64,000 nt of DNA from Palsa-504 sp963822765. Its GTDB lineage: Bacteria > Actinomycetota > Actinomycetes > Streptosporangiales > Streptosporangiaceae. The DNA is taken from assembly GCA_963822765.1 (NCBI GenBank), contig CAWGJL010000038.1, positions 1 to 64,000 of the forward strand. Reading direction: 5' to 3'. This document shows, one piece after another, positions 55,732 through 63,662 of the stretch (position 1 is its first letter; each line of letters begins with the position of its first letter). Position numbers and translations under genes: made by a program. The notes under the pieces were generated by a model. The model saw only the letters and a list, made by a program, of their open reading frames with translations. It made no database searches and had not been told where the DNA came from.

Positions 55732-56307
55732 ATGACGGGCACCCCCGACCTGACGACCGCCGTGGCGCGCACCCTGCAGGCGCTGCGTGCCGATCGCGGC
55801 TGGTCCCTGGACCAGCTCGCCGCGCGCTCCGGGGTCAGCAAGGGCGTGCTGGTGGCGCTCGAGCAGGGCCGGTCCAACCCCAACCTGGCCACGCTGGCCC
55901 GGATCAGCGACGCGTTCGGCGTTCCCGTCACGCAGCTCGTCGACGTGGGCGGCGAGCCGGCCATCCGGATCAGCAGCCCGGACGCCTCGCGCGTCCTGTG
56001 GCGCGGGCCGTCCGGCGGCACCGGCACCATCATCGGCGCCACCGACCCGCCCTGGGCGGTGGAGCTATGGCGCTGGGAGGTGATGCCGGGCGAGGAGTTC
56101 GGCGGCGACGCGCACGCGCCGGCCACCCGCGAGATGGTCTGGGTCGAGGCGGGCCGCCTGACCCTGACCGTCGCCGGGGAACGGCATGTCGTCGAGCCGG
56201 GCCAGTGCGCCCGGTTCCCGGCCAGCCGCCCGCACCGCTACGGCAACGACGGCCCGGAGCCGGCCCGGTTCACCATGGTCGTGGTCATCCCGCCGGCCCA
56301 GGGATAA
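55732..56307 (+). CDS. XRE-cupin transcriptional regulator
   Basis: A 191-residue regulator: an N-terminal helix-turn-helix (LAARSGVSKGVLVALEQGRSNP) near residue 30 and a C-terminal cupin that senses a small ligand (TREMVWVEAGRLTLTVAGER, GQCARFPASRPHRYGNDG). This is the family that regulates divergently encoded exporters or amino-acid genes. ATG at 55732 with GGAAAGG upstream. Its last 243 bases are overlapped on the opposite strand by the end of the ROK gene. Confidence 0.92.
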   Translation: MTGTPDLTTAVARTLQALRADRGWSLDQLAARSGVSKGVLVALEQGRSNPNLATLARISDAFGVPVTQLVDVGGEPAIRISSPDASRVLWRGPSGGTGTIIGATDPPWAVELWRWEVMPGEEFGGDAHAPATREMVWVEAGRLTLTVAGERHVVEPGQCARFPASRPHRYGNDGPEPARFTMVVVIPPAQG

Positions 56308-57351
56308 CAGCTCGGCGGGCTGGATCCCGGTGTCCACGCCGATAAGCCAGTCCCGCGCCGCGATGGCGGACCCGCGGGCGCCGGCCATGTCGAGGTCGGG
56401 CACCAAGGCGATCTCCGCGGCCCGGGATTGCTCCTCGCGCAGCACGGTACTGGCCCGGACCTCGGCCAGGAACCAGTCGCGGAAGTGCGGCGCGGCCTCC
56501 ACGACACCGCCGCCCAGGAAGTAGGCGCCGGGATCGAAGAAGTTGGCGGCGATGGTGAACAGCCGCCCCAGGGCGATGGCCTGCTGACGGAAGATGGCCA
56601 GGGCCAGGGCGTCGCCCTGCTCGCCGTAGTGCCGGATCTGCTTGGCCGCCTGGCCCAGGGGCAGGCTGGCGACCGGGTGGTCCGGGTACCTGGTGAGCCA
56701 GTAGGGCAGCAGGTTCTTCGTGATCCCGGTGAGCGAGGCCACGCTCTCCGCATCGCCGAACTGCCCGCAGTTGCAGCCAGGCGTCGGCTGACCCGGGTCC
56801 AGCAGGCCGTCCAGCGGAATCGGGACATGGCCGAGCTCCCCGGCCATCCCGGCCGCGCCCTTGATCACCCGCCCGGCCTCGACCAGGCCGCCGCCGAGCC
56901 CGGTGCCCACGATCGCGGACACCGAGCTGTGCCGCGCCGACTGCACGCCGAACCGCACGTGGTGCGCGTACAGCGCGGCCGCGTTCCCGTCGTTGTTGTA
57001 GATGACCGGCAGCCCGACCCGCTCGGCCAGCGCGCCCCGGATATCGAAGCCGCCCCAGCCGGCGTCACCGAAGTTCGTCGCGCCCTTGGAGGAGATGACG
57101 CCGTCGGCGCTGGCCGGGCCGGGCGTGTCCAGGCCGATCGCGCGCACCGCCGCGAGCGGCACGCCGGTCAGCGCGAGGACCTGCTCCACCGCGTCGATCA
57201 GGGACTGGATGGCCTTGTCCGGACCCTCCCTGACGTTGCTGGCCACTTCCGCCATCTGGTCGAGGAGGAACCGGCCCTCGGAGTCGAGAATCGTCCCGTT
57301 GTTCGTCGTGCCGCCGTTATCCAGGCCCACGACCACCCAGTCGACTGGCAT
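56065..57351 (-). CDS. ROK-family sugar kinase-like protein with extended C-terminus
   Basis: A ROK protein with ATP motif VVGLDNGGTTNNGTILD at the start, AIGLDTPGPASADG near residue 75, VIYNNDGNAAALY near 115, AIVGTGLGGGLVEAG and the zinc loop GCNCGQFGDAES near 195. In that loop the usual third Cys is Asp. The family-like part ends near DWLIGVDTGIQPAELL (about 348). The frame then runs a further 80 residues antisense to the XRE-cupin gene. Sugar specificity is unknown; there is no HTH domain, so it is a kinase-type rather than repressor-type ROK. Confidence 0.85.
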   Translation of the reverse strand: MPVDWVVVGLDNGGTTNNGTILDSEGRFLLDQMAEVASNVREGPDKAIQSLIDAVEQVLALTGVPLAAVRAIGLDTPGPASADGVISSKGATNFGDAGWGGFDIRGALAERVGLPVIYNNDGNAAALYAHHVRFGVQSARHSSVSAIVGTGLGGGLVEAGRVIKGAAGMAGELGHVPIPLDGLLDPGQPTPGCNCGQFGDAESVASLTGITKNLLPYWLTRYPDHPVASLPLGQAAKQIRHYGEQGDALALAIFRQQAIALGRLFTIAANFFDPGAYFLGGGVVEAAPHFRDWFLAEVRASTVLREEQSRAAEIALVPDLDMAGARGSAIAARDWLIGVDTGIQPAELLSLGRRDDHDHGEPGRLRAVVAVAVRAAGREPGALARLDDMPFPGDGQGQAARLDPDHLAGGRRVRVAAELLARHHLPAP

Positions 57352-57462
57352 ACGTCCTCCTCGTCCGGCCGCTGAACCCCGGTTCAGTCTAGGGAAATGC
57401 GTTAGCGGAGAGCAATATCGGCGCTGGCGCTAACCCCGGGCCTCGTGCTGGCACTATAAAGC

Positions 57463-58458
57463 GTGGCTTCCCCATTGACTCCGCCGAGCGACGCCGAGCT
57501 GGTCGCGGCCGCCCGCGCGGGAGACGTGGAGGCCTTCGCATGCCTGGTCGGCCGGCACCGGGCCCTGGTGGTGGCGATGGCCGGGCGGCTGCTCGGCGCG
57601 GACGATCCGGTCGCCGACGTCACCCAGGAGGCAACGGTGACGGCCCTGGTCAGTCTGGGACGGCTGCGTTCTCCTGGGCAGTTCGGCGCCTGGTACGCGG
57701 GAATCACCCTGAACGTGGCGCGCCGCCTGCTCCGGGAAACCCCGGCCTGCCCGTTGCCGTTGCCGCTGCCGGAGGAGCATCCCGACGACCGGCCCGGTCC
57801 GGCCGAGCAGGCCGAAGCCGCCGACGTGACCCGGCGGGTCCGGGCGGCGGTCGCGACGCTGGCGCCGGGTCAGCGGGCGGCGGTGCTCGCCTTCTACTGG
57901 CAGGGACTGACTCACGTCGAGTCCGCGGCCGAACTCGGGATTACCGTCGGGGCGGTCAAGGCCCGGCTGCATCAGGCGCGCGCCGCGCTGGCCCCTCAGC
58001 TCGCGGCGTGTATCGGTGACGACAAGGAGGTATCACGGATGACGGCTGCCGCCGAACCCGGCTGGGTGGACGCAGAGGTGATCGACGTCTGCCGGGCCGA
58101 CGGGCCGGACGACCCGCTGCGCCGGCCGCACATCGTCGTGCTCCGGGAGCGCGACGGCACCCGCCGGCTTCCGATGTACACCGGGGCGACCGAGGCGGTC
58201 GCGCTGGCCTGCAGCCTGGAGGCGACCGAGATGCCCCGGCCGATGACGTACCAGCTGGCCGCGAACCTGCTCACCGCGGCCGGGTCACGGCTGACCGAGG
58301 TGCGGATCACCCGGCTGACCGAAGGCGTCTTCTACGCCGTGGTGGTGGTCGAGGGCCCGGGCGGGGTGGTCGAGGTCGACGCCCGTCCGAGCGACGCGCT
58401 CAATCTCGCCGTGGTGTCCGGCACGCCGGTCCGGGTCAACGCCGCGGTGCTCGAGTGA
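57463..58458 (+). CDS. ECF-type sigma factor fused to a bifunctional nuclease (BFN/DUF151) domain
   Basis: A 331-residue fusion. Residues 10-85 are sigma region 2 (FACLVGRHRALVVAMAGRLL, VADVTQEATVTALVSLGRL). Residues 125-182 are region 4 (VATLAPGQRAAVLAFYWQGL, LGITVGAVKARLHQARAAL). Residues 195-331 are a BFN/DUF151 domain (HIVVLRERDGTRRLPMYTGA, SLEATEMPRPMTYQLAANLL, VVEVDARPSDALNLAV). No anti-sigma gene is next to it, so the BFN domain may control the sigma part. AAGGAGG at 58024-58030 lies eight bases before an in-frame ATG (58039), so the BFN domain may also be made alone. Start GTG 57463 is close behind a TATAAA hexamer and uncertain. Confidence 0.88.
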   Translation: MASPLTPPSDAELVAAARAGDVEAFACLVGRHRALVVAMAGRLLGADDPVADVTQEATVTALVSLGRLRSPGQFGAWYAGITLNVARRLLRETPACPLPLPLPEEHPDDRPGPAEQAEAADVTRRVRAAVATLAPGQRAAVLAFYWQGLTHVESAAELGITVGAVKARLHQARAALAPQLAACIGDDKEVSRMTAAAEPGWVDAEVIDVCRADGPDDPLRRPHIVVLRERDGTRRLPMYTGATEAVALACSLEATEMPRPMTYQLAANLLTAAGSRLTEVRITRLTEGVFYAVVVVEGPGGVVEVDARPSDALNLAVVSGTPVRVNAAVLE

Positions 58459-58607
58459 TCCGCGAGGTCGACGCGCATCCAGAATGGGAGCAGTACCCGG
58501 CGCGGATGCCGGACCTGGCCGCCGAGGAGCGCCAGCGCCGGACTGATTTCCGGCTTCCGCTCGCCCGCAGGAGCCCCAAGGCGAGGACCGCTGGCCGGGC
58601 TCAGTAG
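58455..58607 (+). CDS. possible 50-residue protein coupled to the sigma-BFN gene
   Basis: A GTG at 58455 overlaps the sigma-BFN stop in GTGA and opens a 50-codon frame: MIREVDAHPEWEQYPARMPD, then LAAEERQRRTDFRLPLARRS and a basic tail. It ends at 58607, 7 bases into the end of the convergent proS gene. The overlap and the charged, non-random composition favour a real gene. No family is recognised. Confidence 0.4.
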   Translation: MIREVDAHPEWEQYPARMPDLAAEERQRRTDFRLPLARRSPKARTAGRAQ

Positions 58608-60061
58608 GCGCGGGCGAAGATCACCCGCTTGCCGTAGGCGGACGGCTTGCCGCAGCGGATGCACGGGCCCTGCTCGGGTTCGCCCGCCAGCGGGATGCAG
58701 CGGGGCGTGGCCGCGGTTTCCGCCTTGATCTCGTCGTCACAAGCCTGATCACCGCAGTTCAGCGCCAGTGCCCAGCCGGCCGCCACGGCGGCGGCGAACT
58801 CGGGCCAGGAATTGACCGTGACGGTATGGTCGTCGCGGAAGTCGGCGGCCCGCCGCGCCAGCATGGCCTGGAACGCGGCCAGCTCGGCAGCCAGCAGGCC
58901 GGGCGCCGCGTCGAGCGGGATGGCCTCCTTGGCCGCGTCCGGCTGCGGGTAACTCAGGCGGCGGGACATCAGCGCGGTGCCGGCGGCCAGGTCCCGCGGG
59001 CCGAGTTCGAGCCGGATCGGCACGCCGCGCATCTCCCAGTCGTTGAACTTGAAGCCCGGCGACACCTGCGGCCGGTCGTCCACGTGCGTGCGGATGCCCG
59101 CGCGGCGCAGCGCGGCGGCCAGTTCGGTCGCGGCGGCCACCGTGGCCTCGGCCTGCTCCCCGCGCCCGATCGGGACGATCACCACCTGGTAGGGCGCCAC
59201 GGCCGGCGGCAGCACCAGGCCCTTGTCGTCGCCGTGGGTCATGATCAGGCCGCCGACCATCCGGGTGCTCATGCCCCAGGAGGTGGTGTGACACAGCTCG
59301 GCGGTGCCGCTCTCACCGGTATAGGTGATGCCGAACGCCGCCGCGAAGTTCGTTCCCATGAAGTGCGAGGTGCCCGACTGCAGGGCGCGCCCGTCCCGCA
59401 TCATGGCCTCGATGGTGAACGTGCGCTCGGCTCCGGCGAACCTCTCTCCCGGCGTCTTCTCGCCCGGCACGGTGGCCATGGCCGCGACCTGGCTCGCGAC
59501 GTCCTGGTAAAAGCCCAGCGCCAGCATGGTCTCGGCGATGGCGTCGGCCGCGGTGGCGTGCGCGGTGTGGCCTTCCTGCCAGAGGAACTCGCTGGTGCGC
59601 AGGAACATCCGGGGCCGCAGCTCCCACCGGAGCACGTTGGCCCACTGGTTCAGCAGCAGCGGCAGATCCCGGTGCGAGCTGATCCACTTGGCCATCATCT
59701 CCCCGATGATCGTTTCCGACGTCGGCCGGATGACCAGCGGCTCCTCCAGTTCCTTGCCGCCCGCGTGGGTGACCGTGAACAGCTCGGGCGCGAACCCCTC
59801 GATGTGCTCGGCCTCGCGCTGCATATAGCTCTGCGGGATAAGCAGCGGGAAGTAGGCGTTCTGGTGCCCGGTGGCCTTGATCCGCCCGTCCAGGTCCGCC
59901 TGCAGCAGCTCCCAGATCCGGTAGCCGTACGGCCTGATCACCATGCTGCCGCGGACCGGCCCCCGGTCCACCAGCTCGGCGCGGAAGACCACGTCGTTGT
60001 ACCAGGCGGAGAAGTCCTCGCTCTGCGGGGTAACGCTGCGCTCGTCACGGGCCATGACCAT
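58601..60061 (-). CDS. proS: proline-tRNA ligase (archaeal/eukaryotic type)
   Basis: A prolyl-tRNA synthetase of about 486 residues, class II. It lacks the editing domain of E. coli ProRS and has the C-terminal zinc-type extension (NCGDQACDDEIK, CIRCGKPSAYGKRVIFARAY), which defines the ProS type 3 form. Catalytic motifs: GSMVIRPYGYRIWELLQ, LVIRPTSETIIGEMMAKWI, NQWANVLRWELRPRMFLRTS split at WELRP/RMFLRTSEF, and MSTRMVGGLIMTHGDDKGL. Starts at 60061 or 60055 (MARDERS). It is the only tRNA synthetase in the window; the tRNA-Pro gene is far away. Confidence 0.95.
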   Translation of the reverse strand: MVMARDERSVTPQSEDFSAWYNDVVFRAELVDRGPVRGSMVIRPYGYRIWELLQADLDGRIKATGHQNAYFPLLIPQSYMQREAEHIEGFAPELFTVTHAGGKELEEPLVIRPTSETIIGEMMAKWISSHRDLPLLLNQWANVLRWELRPRMFLRTSEFLWQEGHTAHATAADAIAETMLALGFYQDVASQVAAMATVPGEKTPGERFAGAERTFTIEAMMRDGRALQSGTSHFMGTNFAAAFGITYTGESGTAELCHTTSWGMSTRMVGGLIMTHGDDKGLVLPPAVAPYQVVIVPIGRGEQAEATVAAATELAAALRRAGIRTHVDDRPQVSPGFKFNDWEMRGVPIRLELGPRDLAAGTALMSRRLSYPQPDAAKEAIPLDAAPGLLAAELAAFQAMLARRAADFRDDHTVTVNSWPEFAAAVAAGWALALNCGDQACDDEIKAETAATPRCIPLAGEPEQGPCIRCGKPSAYGKRVIFARAY

Positions 60062-60153
60062 GAGGCTACCGAGCCGGGTGTTTCCGCCCAACCGCATTAA
60101 CGGCGTCCTGCCCCGCGGAGATCATCGAGGCCCCTTCCATCTGAGGCTGCTGG

Positions 60154-60492
60154 CTACGAAGGTGCATCGGCCTTACGCCGGCCTGGACCGTATCGCGGGA
60201 AGTGAATCACAGAAGATTCTTGTGGCGGGTTGACTATGACATCCCGGACCTTGGAGCGTCTCCAGCGAAGAACGTCCTGCAAGAGAAGCTCACCGTCAGG
60301 CTCGGCAGCGGCCACGATCGCCGCTGCCAGCTCGTTCCTGCGTGTCCCCGCGCCCGCCTCGTTAGCTAGCTCGACGAGCTGGTCAAGACGGCGGTCTGCC
60401 GGTAGCGGCCAGCTGATACCGGACTGTTTGGGCACCGCGGTACTCGCCTTGATGTCAGACTCAAGGTGTATGCCTCTGTCTTCATCCTTCAA
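60154..60492 (-). CDS. unknown 112-residue protein of the accessory island
   Basis: A protein in clearly lower-G+C DNA than proS. It has an acidic head, a helical core (LDQLVELANEAGAGTRRNEL, AAAIVAAAEPDGELLLQDVL) and a basic C-terminal part (RWRRSKVRDVIVNPP). The apparent start is a TTG at 60492, which is weak; an internal GTG before PKQSGISWPLP is possible. The core with GTRRNELAAAIV resembles a DNA-binding-type or regulatory helix bundle, but no family is recognised. It is divergent from the next gene across a perfect palindrome, which suggests a regulatory pair. Confidence 0.55.
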   Translation of the reverse strand: MKDEDRGIHLESDIKASTAVPKQSGISWPLPADRRLDQLVELANEAGAGTRRNELAAAIVAAAEPDGELLLQDVLRWRRSKVRDVIVNPPQESSVIHFPRYGPGRRKADAPS

Positions 60493-60523
60493 AGTGTTCC
60501 GCCATCGGCGTGTCTTCCACGTG

Positions 60524-60535
60524 CTAACTAGTTAG
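60524..60535. promoter_or_regulatory. perfect 12-bp palindrome between divergent island genes
   Basis: CTAACTAGTTAG is fully symmetric and lies between the two divergent small genes, nine bases upstream of the TTGGTC -35 element of the rightward promoter. Its place fits an operator. Confidence 0.5.
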
Positions 60536-60543
60536 GCGGTATC

Positions 60544-60571
60544 TTGGTCGTACCTAGCAGGTATATACAAT
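60544..60571 (+). promoter_or_regulatory. promoter for the 113-residue island gene
   Basis: TTGGTC (60544-60549), 16 bases, TACAAT (60566-60571). Transcription would start near 60578, about 25 bases before the GTG/ATG starts at 60601-60610. Confidence 0.55.
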
Positions 60572-60600
60572 GATGCCATACGGACGCAGCTGTGCCTTAG

Positions 60601-60942
60601 GTGGTGGAGATGTACGCCGCAGACCTAGCTGATCCTCTTCTAGACGTCCGCAACGTCGTTGAGAGCTTCCGGAGCTACCACGTCATCCCCCCGGGCTGGG
60701 ATGAGACTCTCCGTGACGCCATCGCCGCACTGAGCCGACTTCAAGCTCCGGATCAGGTCAACACTGTTCTCTCAGCGTTGTTGCCCGCCCTGGACTTGTT
60801 GGTGACTGACGGTCTTGATAGCTCCCCTCTAGTCGTTGAGAAGGTCGCTACGCAAGTAGTTAATATCCTGAAAGAAACCACGATTCCCGGGCCGACCCCC
60901 GAGGATGACGACTGGTCCTTCGGAGAGGCTAACGCCTCCTAG
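60601..60942 (+). CDS. unknown 113-residue acidic protein of the accessory island
   Basis: A soluble protein with helical sequence (LLDVRNVVESFRSYHVIPPG, WDETLRDAIAALSRLQAP, VNTVLSALLPALDLLVTD) and an acidic end (EDDDWSFGEANAS). No family is recognised and no signal or membrane segment is seen. The GTG at 60601 or the ATG at 60610 may be the start; neither has a well-spaced ribosome binding site. Its end overlaps the convergent phosphoribosyltransferase gene by 14 bases. Confidence 0.6.
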   Translation: MVEMYAADLADPLLDVRNVVESFRSYHVIPPGWDETLRDAIAALSRLQAPDQVNTVLSALLPALDLLVTDGLDSSPLVVEKVATQVVNILKETTIPGPTPEDDDWSFGEANAS

Positions 60943-61765
60943 TACGGGCGGGGCAGATCCCAAAAATCTCTTGCGCCCCGGCTTCACGCGCCGCTTTTGC
61001 GACCGCCGCCATACTTCCGCCGGACCTGAATACATCGTCGACTATCAACGCCGAGCGGCCACGGATCTCAGTCGGGACGATGAATTCATCACTGAAGAAC
61101 ATCGCGCGTTCCATCGGGCTAAGGGACTTAGCCTCGGGCCTAAACTCGGATTGGGCGGTAACCCTGAGGTTCGGCATCCTCAGGTACTTGGCTACGGTAG
61201 CTGCTAGGCGAGGTCCGAATGAGACAACGTTACGGTCGTGGCCAGGGACGTTTAGGATGACTTCGACACTATTCATTATGGCATGCCTGCTAATGGCATT
61301 GCAGATTCGGCCTGCAAGATTTCGCCCGGCTATGCCCTTCTGCTCTTCCTGGGTCTTATAGAGATACTTGCCTCGGTATACAAGCTCTCCTATCTCCGTA
61401 TTTGGCCAGTCACGAGGGTCCACGCCATCCACTGGGATCTTGTACCAGTCGAGCGCTATGGCGAAATTGATCGGTGGCAAGCACGGCAGGGATAGAACCC
61501 CGCCGAGCAGATCCAGCAGCTGCCGCACCTCGCGCTTCATGGTGCCGCCTGGTGAGGACAGCTCATGAGTCCACTCACTAGCCCCACTTGCTGGGTCGGC
61601 TGTGCTCTGATACTCAGGTGCGACGGCCTGGACCTGCTCCATAACTTCGATCGGTCCTCTGAGACGCAGTACGTGACCACCGTCTGCGCGCGCGACTTCC
61701 CATCGCTCGAGCCGGTTACCCCGTGGATCGGGGTAGAACGGGGTGTAACTGACGAACTCGGACAT
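60929..61765 (-). CDS. ComF-like phosphoribosyltransferase of the accessory island
   Basis: A 278-residue protein. The N-terminal 130 residues are of unknown type (VSYTPFYPDPRGNRLERWEV, LPPINFAIALDWYKIPVDGV). The C-terminal half is a type I PRTase fold: an early strand SVEVILNVPGHDRNVVSFGP and the PRPP-binding loop SALIVDDVFRSGGSM at about residues 238-252. This arrangement resembles ComF-like PRTases. The substrate is unknown. ATG at 61765 with GAGG five bases upstream. It is divergent from the DprA-like gene with a shared 180-base control region. Codon use and base composition are unlike the host core genes, a sign of transfer. Confidence 0.8.
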   Translation of the reverse strand: MSEFVSYTPFYPDPRGNRLERWEVARADGGHVLRLRGPIEVMEQVQAVAPEYQSTADPASGASEWTHELSSPGGTMKREVRQLLDLLGGVLSLPCLPPINFAIALDWYKIPVDGVDPRDWPNTEIGELVYRGKYLYKTQEEQKGIAGRNLAGRICNAISRHAIMNSVEVILNVPGHDRNVVSFGPRLAATVAKYLRMPNLRVTAQSEFRPEAKSLSPMERAMFFSDEFIVPTEIRGRSALIVDDVFRSGGSMAAVAKAAREAGAQEIFGICPARTRRR

Positions 61766-61947
61766 TCAAGCCTCGACATGCACGTACCCATGCGCTCTGC
61801 TCATAGTGGACCATCCAGATCTCGTAGGCGAGTCGTGATACGCCGTACAGTCACGCGACTTGTGCTTGCTTGCGAGTCACCCGCTAGACTATGATCGAAT
61901 CTGGGTGCGAATGATTGCTTCGATCAGCTATTTTGCGGAGCGGTGTC

Positions 61948-62796
61948 ATGGATGAGTTCACCAGGCTCCTACTCGCCGTGGTGGCTTCCCGTCATGGAGA
62001 TGCTCGCCTCACGGCCCGCGCCCGGGAACTCGGAACCACCGCCTTTACTGATCTGCTGCATGGCATCTCCCGGGCTGAGCAAGAGCGAGTTGATGAAGAG
62101 GCCTCCGAGCTGTCCGACCGTGGTGTTGGCGCGGCGCTGTTCGGGTCGCCGGAATACCCTCGCCTGCTGAGCCGTGTGCGTGCCGCGCCACCCTTCTTGT
62201 TCTATACGGGAGCCGTGGACCTGCTGGCTGCTCATGGTATTGGTGTGTGCGGTTCACGAAATGCCTCGGACGAGGGCTTGCGCGCAGCGGCAGCTTGCGG
62301 TGAAGTAGCAACTCAGCACGGCCTGACGGTCGTCTCTGGATATGCTCGTGGCGTCGATACCATAGCTCACGTTTCAGCTCTATCTTCCGGCGGGAGCACC
62401 GTTATCGTTCTTCCTGAAGGAATAAACCATTTCCGCGTGAAGCCCGGGCCTGTCGCTGACGCATGGAACAAAGAGCGCGTGCTTGTTGTGTCGCAATTTT
62501 CGCCGGGCAGACCATGGAGCGCAGGCAACGCCATGGCTAGAAACAAGGCGATAATCGGTCTTTCGCTCGCCCTCGTCGTAGTAGAGGCTAGCGAAAAAGG
62601 CGGTACCCTTTCAGCAGGCACCAAGGCGCTTCAGTTGAATAAGCCGGTCCTGGCGCTAGAGTTTACTATAAACCCGCTTGGCAATGCAGAGTTGATACGT
62701 CGCGGAGCCGTCTCAATCCGCGACCGCGCGGAGCTGCGTGCACGACTTATGGAATTGGTCAAGGACCCTCAGGGAAATCAGCTCTCGATGATTTAG
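61948..62796 (+). CDS. DprA/Smf-like (SLOG) Rossmann protein of the accessory island
   Basis: A 282-residue DprA-type protein. After an N-terminal helical region, the nucleotide-binding Rossmann domain shows GIGVCGSRNASDEGLRAAA near residue 97, TVVSGYARGVDTIAH near 123, STVIVLPEGINHF in place of the usual chromosomal motif, and the long SPGRPWSAGNAMARNKAIIG then LVVVEASEKGGTL. It lacks the C-terminal winged helix of many DprA proteins. ATG at 61948 with GGAG eight bases upstream. It is not in the normal dprA neighbourhood and its third codon positions are A/T-rich for this genome. Pairing with a PRTase gene recalls predicted nucleotide-centred conflict systems. Confidence 0.88.
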   Translation: MDEFTRLLLAVVASRHGDARLTARARELGTTAFTDLLHGISRAEQERVDEEASELSDRGVGAALFGSPEYPRLLSRVRAAPPFLFYTGAVDLLAAHGIGVCGSRNASDEGLRAAAACGEVATQHGLTVVSGYARGVDTIAHVSALSSGGSTVIVLPEGINHFRVKPGPVADAWNKERVLVVSQFSPGRPWSAGNAMARNKAIIGLSLALVVVEASEKGGTLSAGTKALQLNKPVLALEFTINPLGNAELIRRGAVSIRDRAELRARLMELVKDPQGNQLSMI

Positions 62797-63184
62797 CGCC
62801 ATGATTGCCCGGACAATGCTGCCTCCGTCTCTCCGCCCGAAGTTAAGTCGCTCGCATCGGTCATTCTCACGGAGCGGACGGCCGCCCTTTGCGGATGGGG
62901 CGGAGCGGCTATCCGCCCAGCGGGGGGTACTTATCCAGGATCGCCTGCACGGCGCAAGCTCATCGCGTCGTCCAGCATCGCCGTCGGTCGGGGCCCGGTC
63001 TGCCGCGCCAAGGTCCGCAAGGCCGCCCAGTTCCACGGCTGGCATGTCGACAACAAGCGACACGGAAATCAGCCCTGCCCAGGACACAGATCAGCCACAA
63101 CTCCGCCACGGCCTACTGTCCCGCGTGCACCGCGGCCGGGATCGCCGCGTCACCTGACGGGACATCCAACCGAAAGGGACGCGC
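62797..63184. other. decayed region after the island
   Basis: About 390 bases with no whole gene. One frame at 62998-63090 reads VCRAKVRKAAQFHGWHVDN then KRHGNQPCPGH, which looks like a short coding fossil with possible zinc ligands, but no start or conserved context is present. G+C returns to the host level here. Confidence 0.4.
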
Positions 63185-63617
63185 ATGAGGCATATACCTG
63201 CCGCCGCCAGCATCACCGTAGCCGCTTTAATCGCAACGGCGGCCTGTCGAGCACACCGCGGCGCCGACGACCAGCGCAGCTACCACGGGCGGCGCGATGC
63301 CCACAGCGGCCGACAGATCCCCCCGCGCTGCAGCCCAGCAGGAAACCGCGGCCGCGGCGGCGGCCGGCGCGAAACAGTACTTCGGCCTGTACTCGGCTGG
63401 TCAGTTCGCTCTCTCGTGGACGCTGCTCGCTCCGTCCGCGCAGGCCTCGGTCAGCAAAGCGACCTGGGTGGCAGTGCATAGAGGCTGCCCGGCCCAGGCC
63501 GCCGGTCTTGCCTGCGAGGTCAAGGACACGACGGTGACCGGCAACACCGCGGTCGTCACCGTGTCCCTGGCCGGCGCCGCGGCGTTGACCGGGCCGAAGG
63601 CGGTCCCCGCAGGTTAG
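63185..63617 (+). pseudogene. lipoprotein-like gene with a frame break and short 3' end
   Basis: ATG 63185 starts a lipoprotein signal peptide (MRHIPAAASITVAALIATAA then Cys). Right after this Cys the frame fails, and the mature part continues in another frame: HTAAPTTSAATTGGA linker, then AKQYFGLYSAGQFALSWTLL, WVAVHRGCPAQAAGLACEV, and TVTGNTAVVTVSLAG. The end at 63617 comes early compared with what I recall of such proteins. It is read here as a damaged surface lipoprotein gene of unknown role. A sequencing error at about 63245 could explain the first break. Confidence 0.6.
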
Positions 63618-63662
63618 CGTCCGCGCCGAGCCCGCGGGCGGCGTCGGGCGCTTCGGCGAGAG

